The translations under genes were made by a program, and so were the position numbers. 64,000 bases of DNA, taken from assembly GCA_964019155.1 (NCBI GenBank), contig OZ025244.1, forward strand, positions 17,331,640 to 17,395,639, given 5' to 3'. Below the pieces are notes generated by a model. It saw only the letters and a list, made by a program, of their open reading frames with translations. It was not told the origin of the DNA and did no database searches. Positions 37,156 through 45,882 of the stretch are shown here, one piece after another. The stretch's first letter is position 1; every line of letters starts with the position of its first letter. The DNA comes from Osedax fenrisi (taxonomy: Eukaryota; Annelida; Polychaeta; Sabellida; Siboglinidae).

Positions 37156-37428
37156 TTAGTTTTTTATGGTACATTTTCTAATCAACTTTTTTTTAATGTG
37201 AGAAATTAATAAATCTTTATTGTGTCGAAGATCTATCTTCACTGATTTCTTAATATTCTTACATAAACGGACATCGTTGCAATCCCTATATATCAACTGA
37301 CCTTTTTTAGGGATATCTTCGCTATTAACTATATTATCGATTTTTCTTCCGATATTTATAATTTTTCTTCCTCTCAAAGATAAACTATCGATTAAAGTTT
37401 GTTTTGCTTTTCTTATCTGTTCATCCAT
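37156..37428 (-). CDS. Unknown 90-residue basic protein, copy C
   Basis: Encodes the same residues as the unit A copy and has the same flanks, including the MITE 60 bp upstream of its ATG. Confidence 0.35.
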   Translation of the reverse strand: MDEQIRKAKQTLIDSLSLRGRKIINIGRKIDNIVNSEDIPKKGQLIYRDCNDVRLCKNIKKSVKIDLRHNKDLLISHIKKKLIRKCTIKN

Positions 37429-37489
37429 ATCCTGTATGTTAGGTAATTGTATTATAACAATATAATTTATATTGTCATATAATCATATA

Positions 37490-38021
37490 CAGTCAAAGCT
37501 CGATAACTCAACATTGACGGGACGGAGTTTTCATGTTGAGTTAGCGAGTATGTTGAGTTATCGGATGTATAAATTAATGACTTAATTAATGTTTTGTTCG
37601 CATTCAAAATAGTACTCGTATGATAATATAATAATTGTAATTGTATTTTTACGTTTATATATTTATATCCATATATTATTAAATAAAACCATGTTCAATA
37701 ATGTATGTTGAATTTTATTTGTTGAGCAATGTAGTTTTAATTTTATTACATGTAAAAGATACGAATCCAACAACATATGTTTGTGATATTTTGATTTTTC
37801 ATATATTTATAAATGTTGAGTTATCGGATGTATATTTACATGTAATGTATAGGCTACGATTATAAAAACGATGTTGAGTTATATGTATGTTGAGTTATAT
37901 TTGTTGAGTAATAGGTTTTTTGTTAACATGTAAAAGATACGAATCCAACCAAATATTTTTTGGATATTGAGTTATTGGCAATGTTGAGTTATCGGCCTGT
38001 TGAGTTACCGAGCTTCTACTG
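37490..38021. mobile_element. pogo/Tigger-like MITE in unit C
   Basis: 532 bp, near-identical to the unit A copy and at the same site within the unit. The right flank reads TGTATA instead of TATA. Confidence 0.9.
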
Positions 38022-38088
38022 TGTATATATATATATATGAACACCATCATATTTATTCAAATATCGATATTTAAGAAGCTATATATAA

Positions 38089-38146
<58 letters not shown>

Positions 38147-38173
38147 TTATATATATATATTTATATATACATA

Positions 38174-38236
<63 letters not shown>

Positions 38237-38240
38237 ATGA
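38022..38240. repeat. (TA)n tract between unit C and LINE-A copy
   Basis: About 200 bp, mostly TA dinucleotides with ATATTTATATATA variants, merging into the inverted LINE-A tail (ATGATGATGATGATGATAAGG) at 38231. Confidence 0.9.
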
Positions 38241-38740
38241 TGATGATAAGGTTTATTAGCACTTATCATAGGTGTGGCCACACCTCGTAGGTGCATATAA
38301 CAATATAGAATGAAAACAATAAATAGATAAATAAATAAACAAAACGATAAAATAATATAATTTATAAAAATAGTAATATTGTATGATTAAATAAGTGAAT
38401 ATATTACATCGATGATATGTAAGCTTTGAGGTGTGTAATAAAGGACGGGTGTGAATGGATTGATCTAATAGAAGCAGGGAGGGAATTCCATAAGGATGGA
38501 ACCATATAACTGAAAGCGCGTTTATGGTATTTCAGGTATGAGACACGAGGGCAAATTAGGGAAATTTCAGAATTTGATCGTAAGGAAGTCAGTGGGCGTC
38601 TTAAAGTTAGTAGGGAAGTCAAATAAGGAGGAGAAATATAATATATTGCTTTATGAGCGAGTGATAGAAGGTGTAGGAGGGAACGTTTTTTTTAGGGAAC
38701 CAGTTGGTGGGAGTCGGTAATGGAATGGTCAAATCGATGT
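38228..38740 (-). mobile_element. LINE-A copy, 5'-truncated, - strand
   Basis: The - strand reads the last ~500 bp of LINE-A: from TTGACCATTCCATTACCGAC (38735) through the frame 38622-38404 (SYMVPSLWNSLPASIRSIHS) to the ATC/TA tail. Here the WNSLP motif is intact where the 1-3776 copy has lost it. The residues agree at nearly all positions. Confidence 0.92.
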
Positions 38741-38997
38741 AATATATATATATATATATATATATTATTAAATAATATGTTCATAGGTATATTCCTACTA
38801 GTATATGTATATATTAAAATATTACTTAACATGATATATTATATTGAGGAATATTTAAATAACACTGGATAATAATGTAGTTCACAAAGCTCTGGTATCA
38901 AACATATAATTATATTTGAAGGCTAGAAACAATTATTAGGATAAGTAATGTATTGAAGTGTATATGTTTATATTGTTCATTAAATTCTACATTTCAT

Positions 38998-39045
<48 letters not shown>

Positions 39046-39174
39046 TATTAATAAGATTTGTTTAATATTTATTTGAAATATTCAATAATGCTGATTATAA
39101 TCTAAAATATATATATATATATATATATATACATAAATGTTAAGTTACAAGGGTAACAAAGTGATGAGTCACAA
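38741..39174. other. AT-rich spacer with three (TA)n tracts
   Basis: TA tracts at 38741-38765, 39001-39040 and 39108-39130; nothing else recognised. Confidence 0.7.
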
Positions 39175-39390
39175 TTATCTTTGATCTGACTGACTGTTGG
39201 GGAGTTCGGGATGATCTGCGAGTATGCTTTCACGTACGAGATTCTCCGTCTGCTCATTAAACTTCTGCAAGGTGACGTTGAAAGTCTCGCAGAATTTACG
39301 CAGCTTCACCATATTAGTTAATAAGTCTTCTAAATAACCCTCCCTGGTGGTCTTCGCCTCATCTCGTTTCATAAAAAAGAACCCTTCTAT
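39175..39390 (-). CDS. Candidate host gene, last exon (unknown charged, helical protein)
   Basis: 72 codons ending in TAA at 39177-39175, clearly richer in GC than its surroundings. Residues are highly charged and helix-forming (MKRDEAKTTREGYLEDLL, VKLRKFCETFNVTLQKFNEQ), ending in a polar tail. The acceptor ACCGAG|ATAGAA at 39391-39392 joins in phase 0 to the exon at 39750-39542. The combined product would exceed 140 residues and look like a coiled-coil subunit. I recognise no family. Alternative: an exapted transposon gene. Confidence 0.6.
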   Translation of the reverse strand: MEGFFFMKRDEAKTTREGYLEDLLTNMVKLRKFCETFNVTLQKFNEQTENLVRESILADHPELPNSQSDQR

Positions 39391-39487
39391 CTCGGTGATT
39401 GGCGTACAAAGTAATGGAATATCTAAGACTATCAGTTATTTTGCGAGATATTCTTAGATAATCTATTACTTTGTACGCCAATCATCG

Positions 39488-39522
<35 letters not shown>

Positions 39523-39541
39523 TATATATATATAGATATAC
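39391..39541 (-). other. Intron made of an inverted repeat plus TA repeats (introner-like)
   Basis: 151-bp GT-AG intron inferred between the two exons. 39391-39428 and 39452-39489 are 38-bp inverted repeats with three mismatches (CTCGGTGATTGGCGTACAAA...), with a 23-nt spacer. The outer base of one arm is exactly the 3' splice site (CACCGAG). The remaining 50 bp are TA repeats up to the donor. Confidence 0.6.
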
Positions 39542-39750
39542 CTTGTTGCAATACTCTTCCCGCTCTAAAAATCGTGTATTATATTTTTTATAAAGTTCGT
39601 TAATTCTATTTCCGAGTTGATGGAGGGAAGCGCTTGTATCTTCCCGATCCAGCCTCACTTGTAGCTCGCGTTCATCAGCACCGTCTAGCGTCTCTCCCGT
39701 TCCAGTGTCGCCATTACGGGGCGTGTCTAAATGTTGATTACTCGTTTGGC
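39542..39750 (-). CDS. Candidate host gene, internal exon (unknown)
   Basis: 209 bp, open over 69 codons after two leading bases that complete a split codon. It is flanked on the - strand by an acceptor (TTTCTCATACCCAG|GCC) and a donor (AACAAG|GTATATC). Residues begin Gly/Thr/Asp-rich (NGDTGTGETLDGADEREL) and become helical (LHQLGNRINELYKKYNTRFL). Both splice signals, the phase match and the GC-rich codon use support a real exon. The upstream exon is unresolved; the intron above it holds the GTGTCCGTATTCG repeat and TA tracts. Confidence 0.6.
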
Positions 39751-39778
39751 CTGGGTATGAGAAAGGGCGTGGTTAATC

Positions 39779-39915
39779 GTTATTCAAAAATTACAATATA
39801 TTTATATTATATGATTATAGATATTATTGTGATTTTAAAATGTTATTTAATCTTTTAATTCCATAGATAACGAGGGTGTCCGTATTCGGTACCCACGTCC
39901 GAATACGGACACCCT
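39779..39915. mobile_element. GTGTCCGTATTCG-family element
   Basis: About 90 bp of AT-rich sequence followed by a perfect 17-bp hairpin (39873-39889 / 39899-39915, AGGGTGTCCGTATTCGG). The whole block recurs inverted at about 49920-50053 with only a few differences. Confidence 0.75.
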
Positions 39916-40069
39916 GTATTTATACAAAAACGTTCATTATAGTATAGAGTCTAATGAACGCTACAAAAGGTTCGCTATTTCGAGCACCCAATGAACTTTT
40001 AAATTGAGTCTAATGAACGTTTAGTTTTTACTGTGTAGAAGAATTAATATTATAAGTTATATATATTAT

Positions 40070-40073
40070 ATAT

Positions 40074-40119
<46 letters not shown>

Positions 40120-40143
40120 AATATTACTTCTTCTATATAAGTT

Positions 40144-40185
<42 letters not shown>
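40070..40185. repeat. (TA)n tracts
   Basis: Two TA tracts (about 40079-40112 and 40148-40182) separated by TATAAATATTACTTCTTC. Confidence 0.85.
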
Positions 40186-40201
40186 CTAATTAGTAATACC
40201 T

Positions 40202-40347
40202 ATATCCTATTCTGCAGTATATACTGATGATGCTCACTCGTCATAGGCATAGCAAACATACATACTATACTATACTATACTATAGATATATATTTTATAT
40301 GCCTATGACGTGTGAGCATCATCAGTTCATACTGCAGAATAGGATAT
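40202..40347. repeat. 50-bp inverted repeat around (TATAC)n
   Basis: 40202-40251 and 40298-40347 are inverted copies with three mismatches, each containing CTGATGATGCTCAC and GTCATAGGCAT. The 46-bp spacer contains four to five ACTAT units. The adjoining - strand sequence (40420-40340) is coding-like (VVKKNVCKLMKETWRLKYP) behind an acceptor-like CGGACAG, so this might be another hairpin in or near the gene at 39.2-39.75 kb. Confidence 0.7.
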
Positions 40348-40594
40348 TTCAGTCTCCAGGTTTCCTTCATCAATTTACATACGTTCTTTTTCACCACTGT
40401 CCGGATTATTAGTGAATCAATTATAATTGATTACCTATATATAGGTACCTATAGGTAAATAGGGTTAATTAAGTTATTATGTTAATACTAGTTAAGTATA
40501 TACTTAGTATATATACTATACCCCAGGATCAATAGTTTAACATAATTATCCTAATATGTATAGAAGTAATACTTATAAGTAATATATATTGTAT

Positions 40595-40630
<36 letters not shown>

Positions 40631-40875
40631 GTGATTTATGAATTAAAAACATATTTATAAATTACATATATATTTAAAAATTGTATGACTTTAAACGGAA
40701 TATTGTCATGTATATATTATATATAATAGGTATAAATATAGGTACACATTTTTTAGATTGAAATTAAATCAATAAAAATAATTTATATATATTATTTGTT
40801 ACATTTTATTTATTTATAATATTTAGATACAAATAAATATATATGTAACATAATATATATATATATATATATATA

Positions 40876-41406
40876 TACAGTCAAAGCTCGATAACTCAAC
40901 ATTGACGGGACGGAGTTTTCATGTTGAGTTAGCGAGTATGTTGAGTTATCGGATGTATAAATTAATGACTTAATTAATGTTTTGTTCACATAAATGCATT
41001 CAAAATAGTACTCGTATGATAATATAATAATTGTAATTGTATTTTTACGTTTATATATTTATATCCATATATTATTAAATAAAACCATGTTGAATAATGT
41101 ATGTTGAATTTTATTTGTTGAGCAATGTAGTTTAAAAGATACGAATCCAACAACATATGTTTGTGATATTTTGATTTTTCATATATTTTTCATATAAATG
41201 TTGAGTTATCGGATGTATATTTACATGTAATGTATAGGCTACGATTATAAAAACGATGTTGAGTTATATGTATGTTGATTTATATTTGTTGAGTAATAGG
41301 GTTTTTGTTAACATGTAAAAGATACGAATCCAACCAAATATTTTTTGGATATTGAGTTATCGGCAATGTTGAGTTATCGGCCTGTTGAGTTACCGAGCTT
41401 CTACTG
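40876..41406. mobile_element. pogo/Tigger-like MITE in unit D
   Basis: 531 bp, same ends and TA flanks. It shows small indels relative to the other two (a CATAAATG insertion near 40988; loss of ATTTTATTACATG near 41131). Confidence 0.9.
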
Positions 41407-41437
<31 letters not shown>

Positions 41438-42013
41438 TGCAATTAAAATGAACTGACGATATATGATGAAAATCTAAATTATATAAATATATTTTAAAAT
41501 CATGGTTTATAAACAATTACCATAGAAACTAAATAGTATCTTACTTAGGATTTACACATGTTGCTAACCAATTACAAATTAAAAAATAATTTATATTTTT
41601 TTTATATTGTCAACATTTTTTATAAAATATTTTAAATAACAATAATATTTATAATAATTATACATTATTTATTTGAATGCTATAATTATAATCGCATATA
41701 ATCATAATATAACATAATTAATATATTATTTATTTGCACAAGATTATACATTATTAATACATTATTTATTTTAAATATAAATTATCGAATATTTATCAGC
41801 AGCTAATCATCCTATGTTGTTAACTGATAACCTACATATTCATCATTTCTTCACCATACAATATTTTATACTATATATTCTAGAAATATCACTAAATTGT
41901 GTTATTTTACTTCGTAAATCAAAAGTTAAAACGCATGCTATGAATTCATGCGTCGTTTAACTTTATTATAATGAGGCTAACCTAACCTCTAAATAGCTAG
42001 ATGACCTCAATAT

Positions 42014-42295
42014 CTATTTTGATGAGTTTTTTATGGTACATTTTCTAATCAACTTTTTTTTAATGGGAGAAATTAATAAAACTTTATTGTGTCGAAGATC
42101 TATCTTCACTGATTTCTTAACATTCTTACATAAACGGACATCGTTGCTATCCCTATATATCAACTGACCTTTTTTAGGGATATCTTCGCTATTAACTATA
42201 TTATCGATTTTTCTTCCGATATTTATAATTTGTCTTCCTCTCAAAGATAAACTATCGATTAAAGTTTGTTTTGCTTTTCTTATCTGTTCATCCAT
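42014..42295 (-). CDS. Unknown basic protein, copy D (93 residues)
   Basis: The same frame with changed residues (for example K to Q, C to S, I to V, D to V, H to P), three residues longer at the C-terminus because the deletion join at about 42010 supplies a new stop. Confidence 0.35.
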   Translation of the reverse strand: MDEQIRKAKQTLIDSLSLRGRQIINIGRKIDNIVNSEDIPKKGQLIYRDSNDVRLCKNVKKSVKIDLRHNKVLLISPIKKKLIRKCTIKNSSK

Positions 42296-42355
42296 ATCCT
42301 GTATGTTAGGTAATAGTATTATAACAATATAATTTATATTGTCATATAATCATAT

Positions 42356-42933
42356 ATTATAAATTACATTTATATAAAAAAACCTTTCATAGCCAATATA
42401 CGTACAGTATCTGTATACAATCTATCCTATGGTTTTAACATTTTTTCAATGATTTATTATAATTATTATCATCGGGTAATAATACATCATACTATATCTA
42501 TTGACATATATAAATATTATATATTAATATATATATAATTAATTAGACAACAATGATAAGATAACAGTTATAAAGTCAAATGTATTATATATATATACAC
42601 TATGTACCTTAACATTTATAATTTTTCCTTTATTCCAGGATTTTAATATTATAAAACTTATTGGAAGATCATTTTGCAGTCTTTGATTCGATTATATAAT
42701 TTTGATAAGACAATTTCTACAATATATTTTTTAAATAGTTATATATATTAATAAAATTAGATTACAATAATTGAATTGTATCATCATGATACTCATTATA
42801 ATAGTCATAGTTCTTATAAATTAATTTGACTAGATAATTACAGTTGGGTATACATTTTTAAATTTTTTAACTATTGTACAAATGTAATTATTATTTTAAA
42901 GCGATTTATTAATTATATATGGATATATTACAT

Positions 42934-42970
<37 letters not shown>

Positions 42971-43626
42971 TCATTATATATGGGTACGTATCTCAATATC
43001 TACTATATAAAAAAAGTAAATTTAATTATATATATGTGTATAGATACTCGATAACCTGGGGATGCTATTTTCTTGAATAGAGACATCATAATTTATATAC
43101 ATTTATACTATAACATTAATATAATATCAACACTATATAGTTTACTCATCATAATATGCATGAATGTAAGTTTATAAGCTTCATTGAAACATTTAAATAT
43201 GTTTTAACGCATGACTCGAATAATGAAAACATTTCGAATATACCAATGTCACCTCTCGTTCACGTTCTGTAATAGCTGATACTGATAATGAATCATAGGA
43301 TTTATTAAGCGATATAATTATATCTTAAGGTTGACCTTAAGGTTGAGTATATTAATTTATTTCTCCTTTAATTAAAATTAATAATGTTTCAATATATTAA
43401 TATTAGGAATTCAAATTATTATGGAGATCTATGTATTCATTAATTTGTTATTATTTATCATTGACATTTATTATTAAAAAATATCATAATCTGAAAATAG
43501 AGATATCAATATTATATAGTTTCTAATTAAATATAAACTAACCGATAATTTTAATTTTCTAATATAAATGAATAGTTAAAAAAATTGTGTGGAGTAAATA
43601 TGTAACATTCCCATTTACGTAATAAA
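42356..43626. other. AT-rich intergenic DNA, no supported gene
   Basis: Very AT-rich, with a TA tract at 42937-42967. A more mixed patch near 43205-43290 has no frame I can support. Confidence 0.6.
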
Positions 43627-45030
43627 TAGTACTCCTAGCTGCAGCTGGCAGTAGTATAACAATCACTGAAATAGATAGGTTTGATACTGTGTGGTACGAA
43701 TATAACAAATATATTTAACATTTATTCAACAGTTTCTCAAAATAAATTATATATTTGTATATATTTGTATATATTTATATATTTTAAATTAATAATTTGT
43801 ATTAAATAATTATTCTATGATAACAATTTCCTATAGTTAACTCAAATTGATTCATATAACATCATCCTGGCTAATTCATGTCCTGCTCGTAAACAAGGGT
43901 TTTAATATAAAATATTAAAATATTAAATTCATTAAATATACATATGTATTATCTACAATGTATGTTATACATATGTAGTAGGATATTAAAATACATTTAA
44001 TTATAATTTAATTATATGTATTTTTTTTATAAATAATGAATTGATAAATATTGTAATTACTTTGATAAATTTAATGTATATAATTCAAATTATTCTTCTA
44101 AAAAATTAGAAGGTCTAGCATTGGTATTGGCTATTACTGATAAATTTAGATATTATTTAAGGGGTAGTAGTTGTGATATGATTACTGATATTTTAGCAAT
44201 ATCATATATTAACCATAAAAATGAATTGGAGGTATAAAGAGTGGCAGAATAACATGACGGAAGCTACAAGGTACCACCTCATCGACTGGTTCATCTCTAA
44301 GCACCATGACCTACTACTACCGGACATCATCGTGAATAGTCAAACTGCTCGATGTCGTATTGAATATGACTAAAGATATACCCAGGAACTTATTCAAGAT
44401 TATGATGCTGTCGATTTTATTCATATGATATGAATCATATCATACAAATATGAGCGCCAGTACAGGAAAACAAACCCGATTCCAAACTTATCAAAAGATA
44501 TATTGAGATTAGGTTAGTCTCGTTATAATATAGTTCATAATATATTCTTATAATATAAAAACGGTTTTAAAACATACCAAACGTTTCAAACATTATATAT
44601 CTAATGATTCTTTTAAAATAGAATATTATATATTACATATTTAATATAGAGTTTTCAATATATATTATTAAAGTATAAATTATGTTCAAGTATTTTTATA
44701 TATAAATAATCACTATATAGAGTGATATTGTTCTTTAAAGGGATATTAAGTAAAAATCAAATATAGATTTTTCTAAGGCACACTGAGAAAAATAAATGCA
44801 TCTGATGAGTTAAATATAATATAAAAAAAACTACCCTAATATCAACTCTACCATTAGATCCGAACAAGTATCAAGTTGTGGTATTGACTAACAACGGATC
44901 GCATGATATCACCTTTAATGAACTGATTTGTGAGATTAAACCAGATAAACAGGGTAATCATTTCTTATTAAATAACACGTCATACAGTTGTTACGATGAA
45001 CACATTTTCCATCCGAGACTTTACTTCAAA
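43627..45030 (+). repeat. Inverted composite copy E, extends beyond the tandem units
   Basis: Reverse complement of the tandem units: the sequence from about 43700 matches unit A 30900 downwards, passes the unit junction (TTCTTTAAAGGGATATTAAG at about 44732-44751) and continues through the LPLDPNKYQ piece. Where A and B switch to unrelated sequence after GGTAATCAT, this copy remains coding-like to a splice donor. It therefore holds a longer version of the ancestral sequence. Orientation is opposite to A-D. Confidence 0.85.
44082..44236 (+). pseudogene. Fragment of Ty3/gypsy RNase H inside composite copy E
   Basis: Reads YSSKKLEGLALVLAITDKF, YYLRGSSCDMITDI and ISYINHKNELEV with no stop over about 50 codons. 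It is clearly nearer to the complete element at 6972-7110 than the copies in A-C are, with about four of five bases the same by eye. It then runs into TAA and the MTEATRYHLIDW frame of the composite unit. Confidence 0.85.
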
Positions 45031-45032
45031 AG
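44809..45032 (+). CDS. Unknown gene in copy E, exon 1 (LPLDPNKYQVVVL…)
   Basis: Open from 44809 (a TGA lies just before) to a strong splice donor AAAAG|GTAAGTAG at 45033. It contains STLPLDPNKYQVVVLTNN, SHDITFNELICEIKP and SCYDEHIFHPRLYFK. The 5' boundary and start codon are not clear. In units A and B the same frame ends after GNH with an unrelated DLELA tail, so those are truncated. I recognise no family; the mixed hydrophobic/polar pattern suggests a beta-rich domain, which is only an impression. Confidence 0.5.
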
Positions 45033-45114
45033 GTAAGTAGTTATAGCATAGTTGTAGTTTGTGTTCTATGGTTTATAACCCTCATATAATTGTATAATCT
45101 TATTCATTTTATAG
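45033..45114 (+). other. Predicted 82-bp GT-AG intron
   Basis: GTAAGT at the 5' end and TTCATTTTATAG at the 3' end. Both flanking frames are open and join in phase (codon AG|T). Such a perfect donor with phase agreement is unlikely by chance. Confidence 0.6.
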
Positions 45115-45268
45115 TTATATTTTACGCATTTTTACAAATGTATTAGTAATCTCCTTCTCAAACCAGTTGATATCTACATTCAATGTGAACACTCAACTAT
45201 TTCAAGCGCTCGATGATACATACTGCCACCTACCTAATCTTAAAAGTGTTAGTTATAAAACTATATGA
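45115..45268 (+). CDS. Unknown gene in copy E, exon 2
   Basis: After the intron the frame runs 50 codons (YILRIFTNVLVISFSNQLI, TFNVNTQLFQALDDTYCHLP) to TGA at 45266-45268. A possible donor GTTAGT at 45250 would end it earlier and join to the coding-like patch from 45414, but the phases I tried do not decide this. Product unknown. Confidence 0.45.
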
Positions 45269-45413
45269 TTTAAAGATTTCTAAATGAGCAACTATTTTTA
45301 GAATATATCTATAAATTAATCAATTAGTATGTAAGTCTATAGAAACAATGATGATTATCCCGTTAATTCCCCATATTCACCACCATTCTAGTTTTCTCTC
45401 CTTCCACACCTAG

Positions 45414-45540
45414 AATTATTCAAATTTATCTGCCACCATTTGATGTGGTCAAGGACCACAGCGACCTCGGAGACACACCCCTTTCTCAGTCGAAGACACG
45501 CCTCCTCATCCTCCCGAAGAACACAATCAACACGTAATTT
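45414..45540 (+). CDS. GC-rich coding-like patch, possible further exon
   Basis: Follows a strong polypyrimidine acceptor (TTTTCTCTCCTTCCACACCTAG). One frame reads YLPPFDVVKDHSDLGDTPLS and LLILPKNTINT, ending at ACACG-TAA or at a donor AACAC|GTAATT. The GC content is far above the neighbourhood. A further coding-like piece (EYDWDTHINVKWLELNMEKL, about 45553-45613) follows. It may belong to the same gene as 44809-45268. Confidence 0.4.
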
Positions 45541-45724
45541 TCAACTTTAATTTGAATATGACTGGGATACACATATCAATGTCAAGTGGTTGGAACTTAA
45601 TATGGAGAAGCTTCACCAACCAAATACTACCTATGTTAATAACTAACTAGAACACTCTAGTCTTGAAAGCTCTTGCAGATACATTCAGTGATGTATTCTA
45701 TATAAAAATTGTTAGTCAATACAG

Positions 45725-45840
45725 TAATGAATGAATGAATGAATTTATTTACCAAATATTGGCTATAACAATCGGAGGGATACCCAGAAGCTATGTTTAG
45801 TTTATACTAAGGATACCCTTAATAAAATAATAATAATGAT
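45725..45840 (-). mobile_element. LINE 3' end with (ATTC)n tail
   Basis: Read on the - strand: GGGTATCC, a short AT-rich stretch, then CAATATTTGGTAAATAAATTC followed by four ATTC units. AATAAATTCATTC-type tails are common in LINE 3' ends. The coding part is not recognisable. A TA tract follows at 45845-45878. Confidence 0.5.

Positions 45841-45879
<39 letters not shown>

Positions 45880-45882
<3 letters not shown>

Larger units (their letters stand above)
36051..38036 (-). repeat. Composite tandem unit C, truncated, with pogo-like MITE
   Basis: Begins CCCTTTAAAG at 36051, lacks about 80 bp near 36120 relative to A and B, then matches through the 90-residue frame (37428-37156) and the MITE. 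It ends in a TA tract after 38021, where the rest of the unit is lost. Confidence 0.88.
40876..42355 (-). repeat. Rearranged partial composite unit D
   Basis: A pogo-like MITE (40876-41406) is followed by sequence matching unit A 31920-32480 (to about 41970), then a GAGGCTAACCTAACCTCTAA box, then directly the 90-residue frame (42295-42014). Relative to A about 0.9 kb is missing at the join near 42010. After 42355 the similarity stops; no MITE occupies the site here. Confidence 0.85.

Noticed and set aside
29861..38036. CRISPR-like or satellite array
   Set aside because: The units are 2.8 kb with coding-like content; there is no short repeat-spacer pattern.
39634..39858. + strand reading frame of 74 residues
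   Set aside because: Antisense to the exon with matching splice signals at 39750-39542 and continues into repeat sequence.
30081..42010. CCTAACCTAACCTC as arthropod-type telomere repeat (TTAGG)
   Set aside because: Only two units at each place, always inside the same longer repeated box.
44809..45268. Assignment of the LPLDPNKYQ protein to a Polinton/virus capsid gene
   Set aside because: Only a general impression of pattern; no diagnostic motif that I can point to, so left as unknown.
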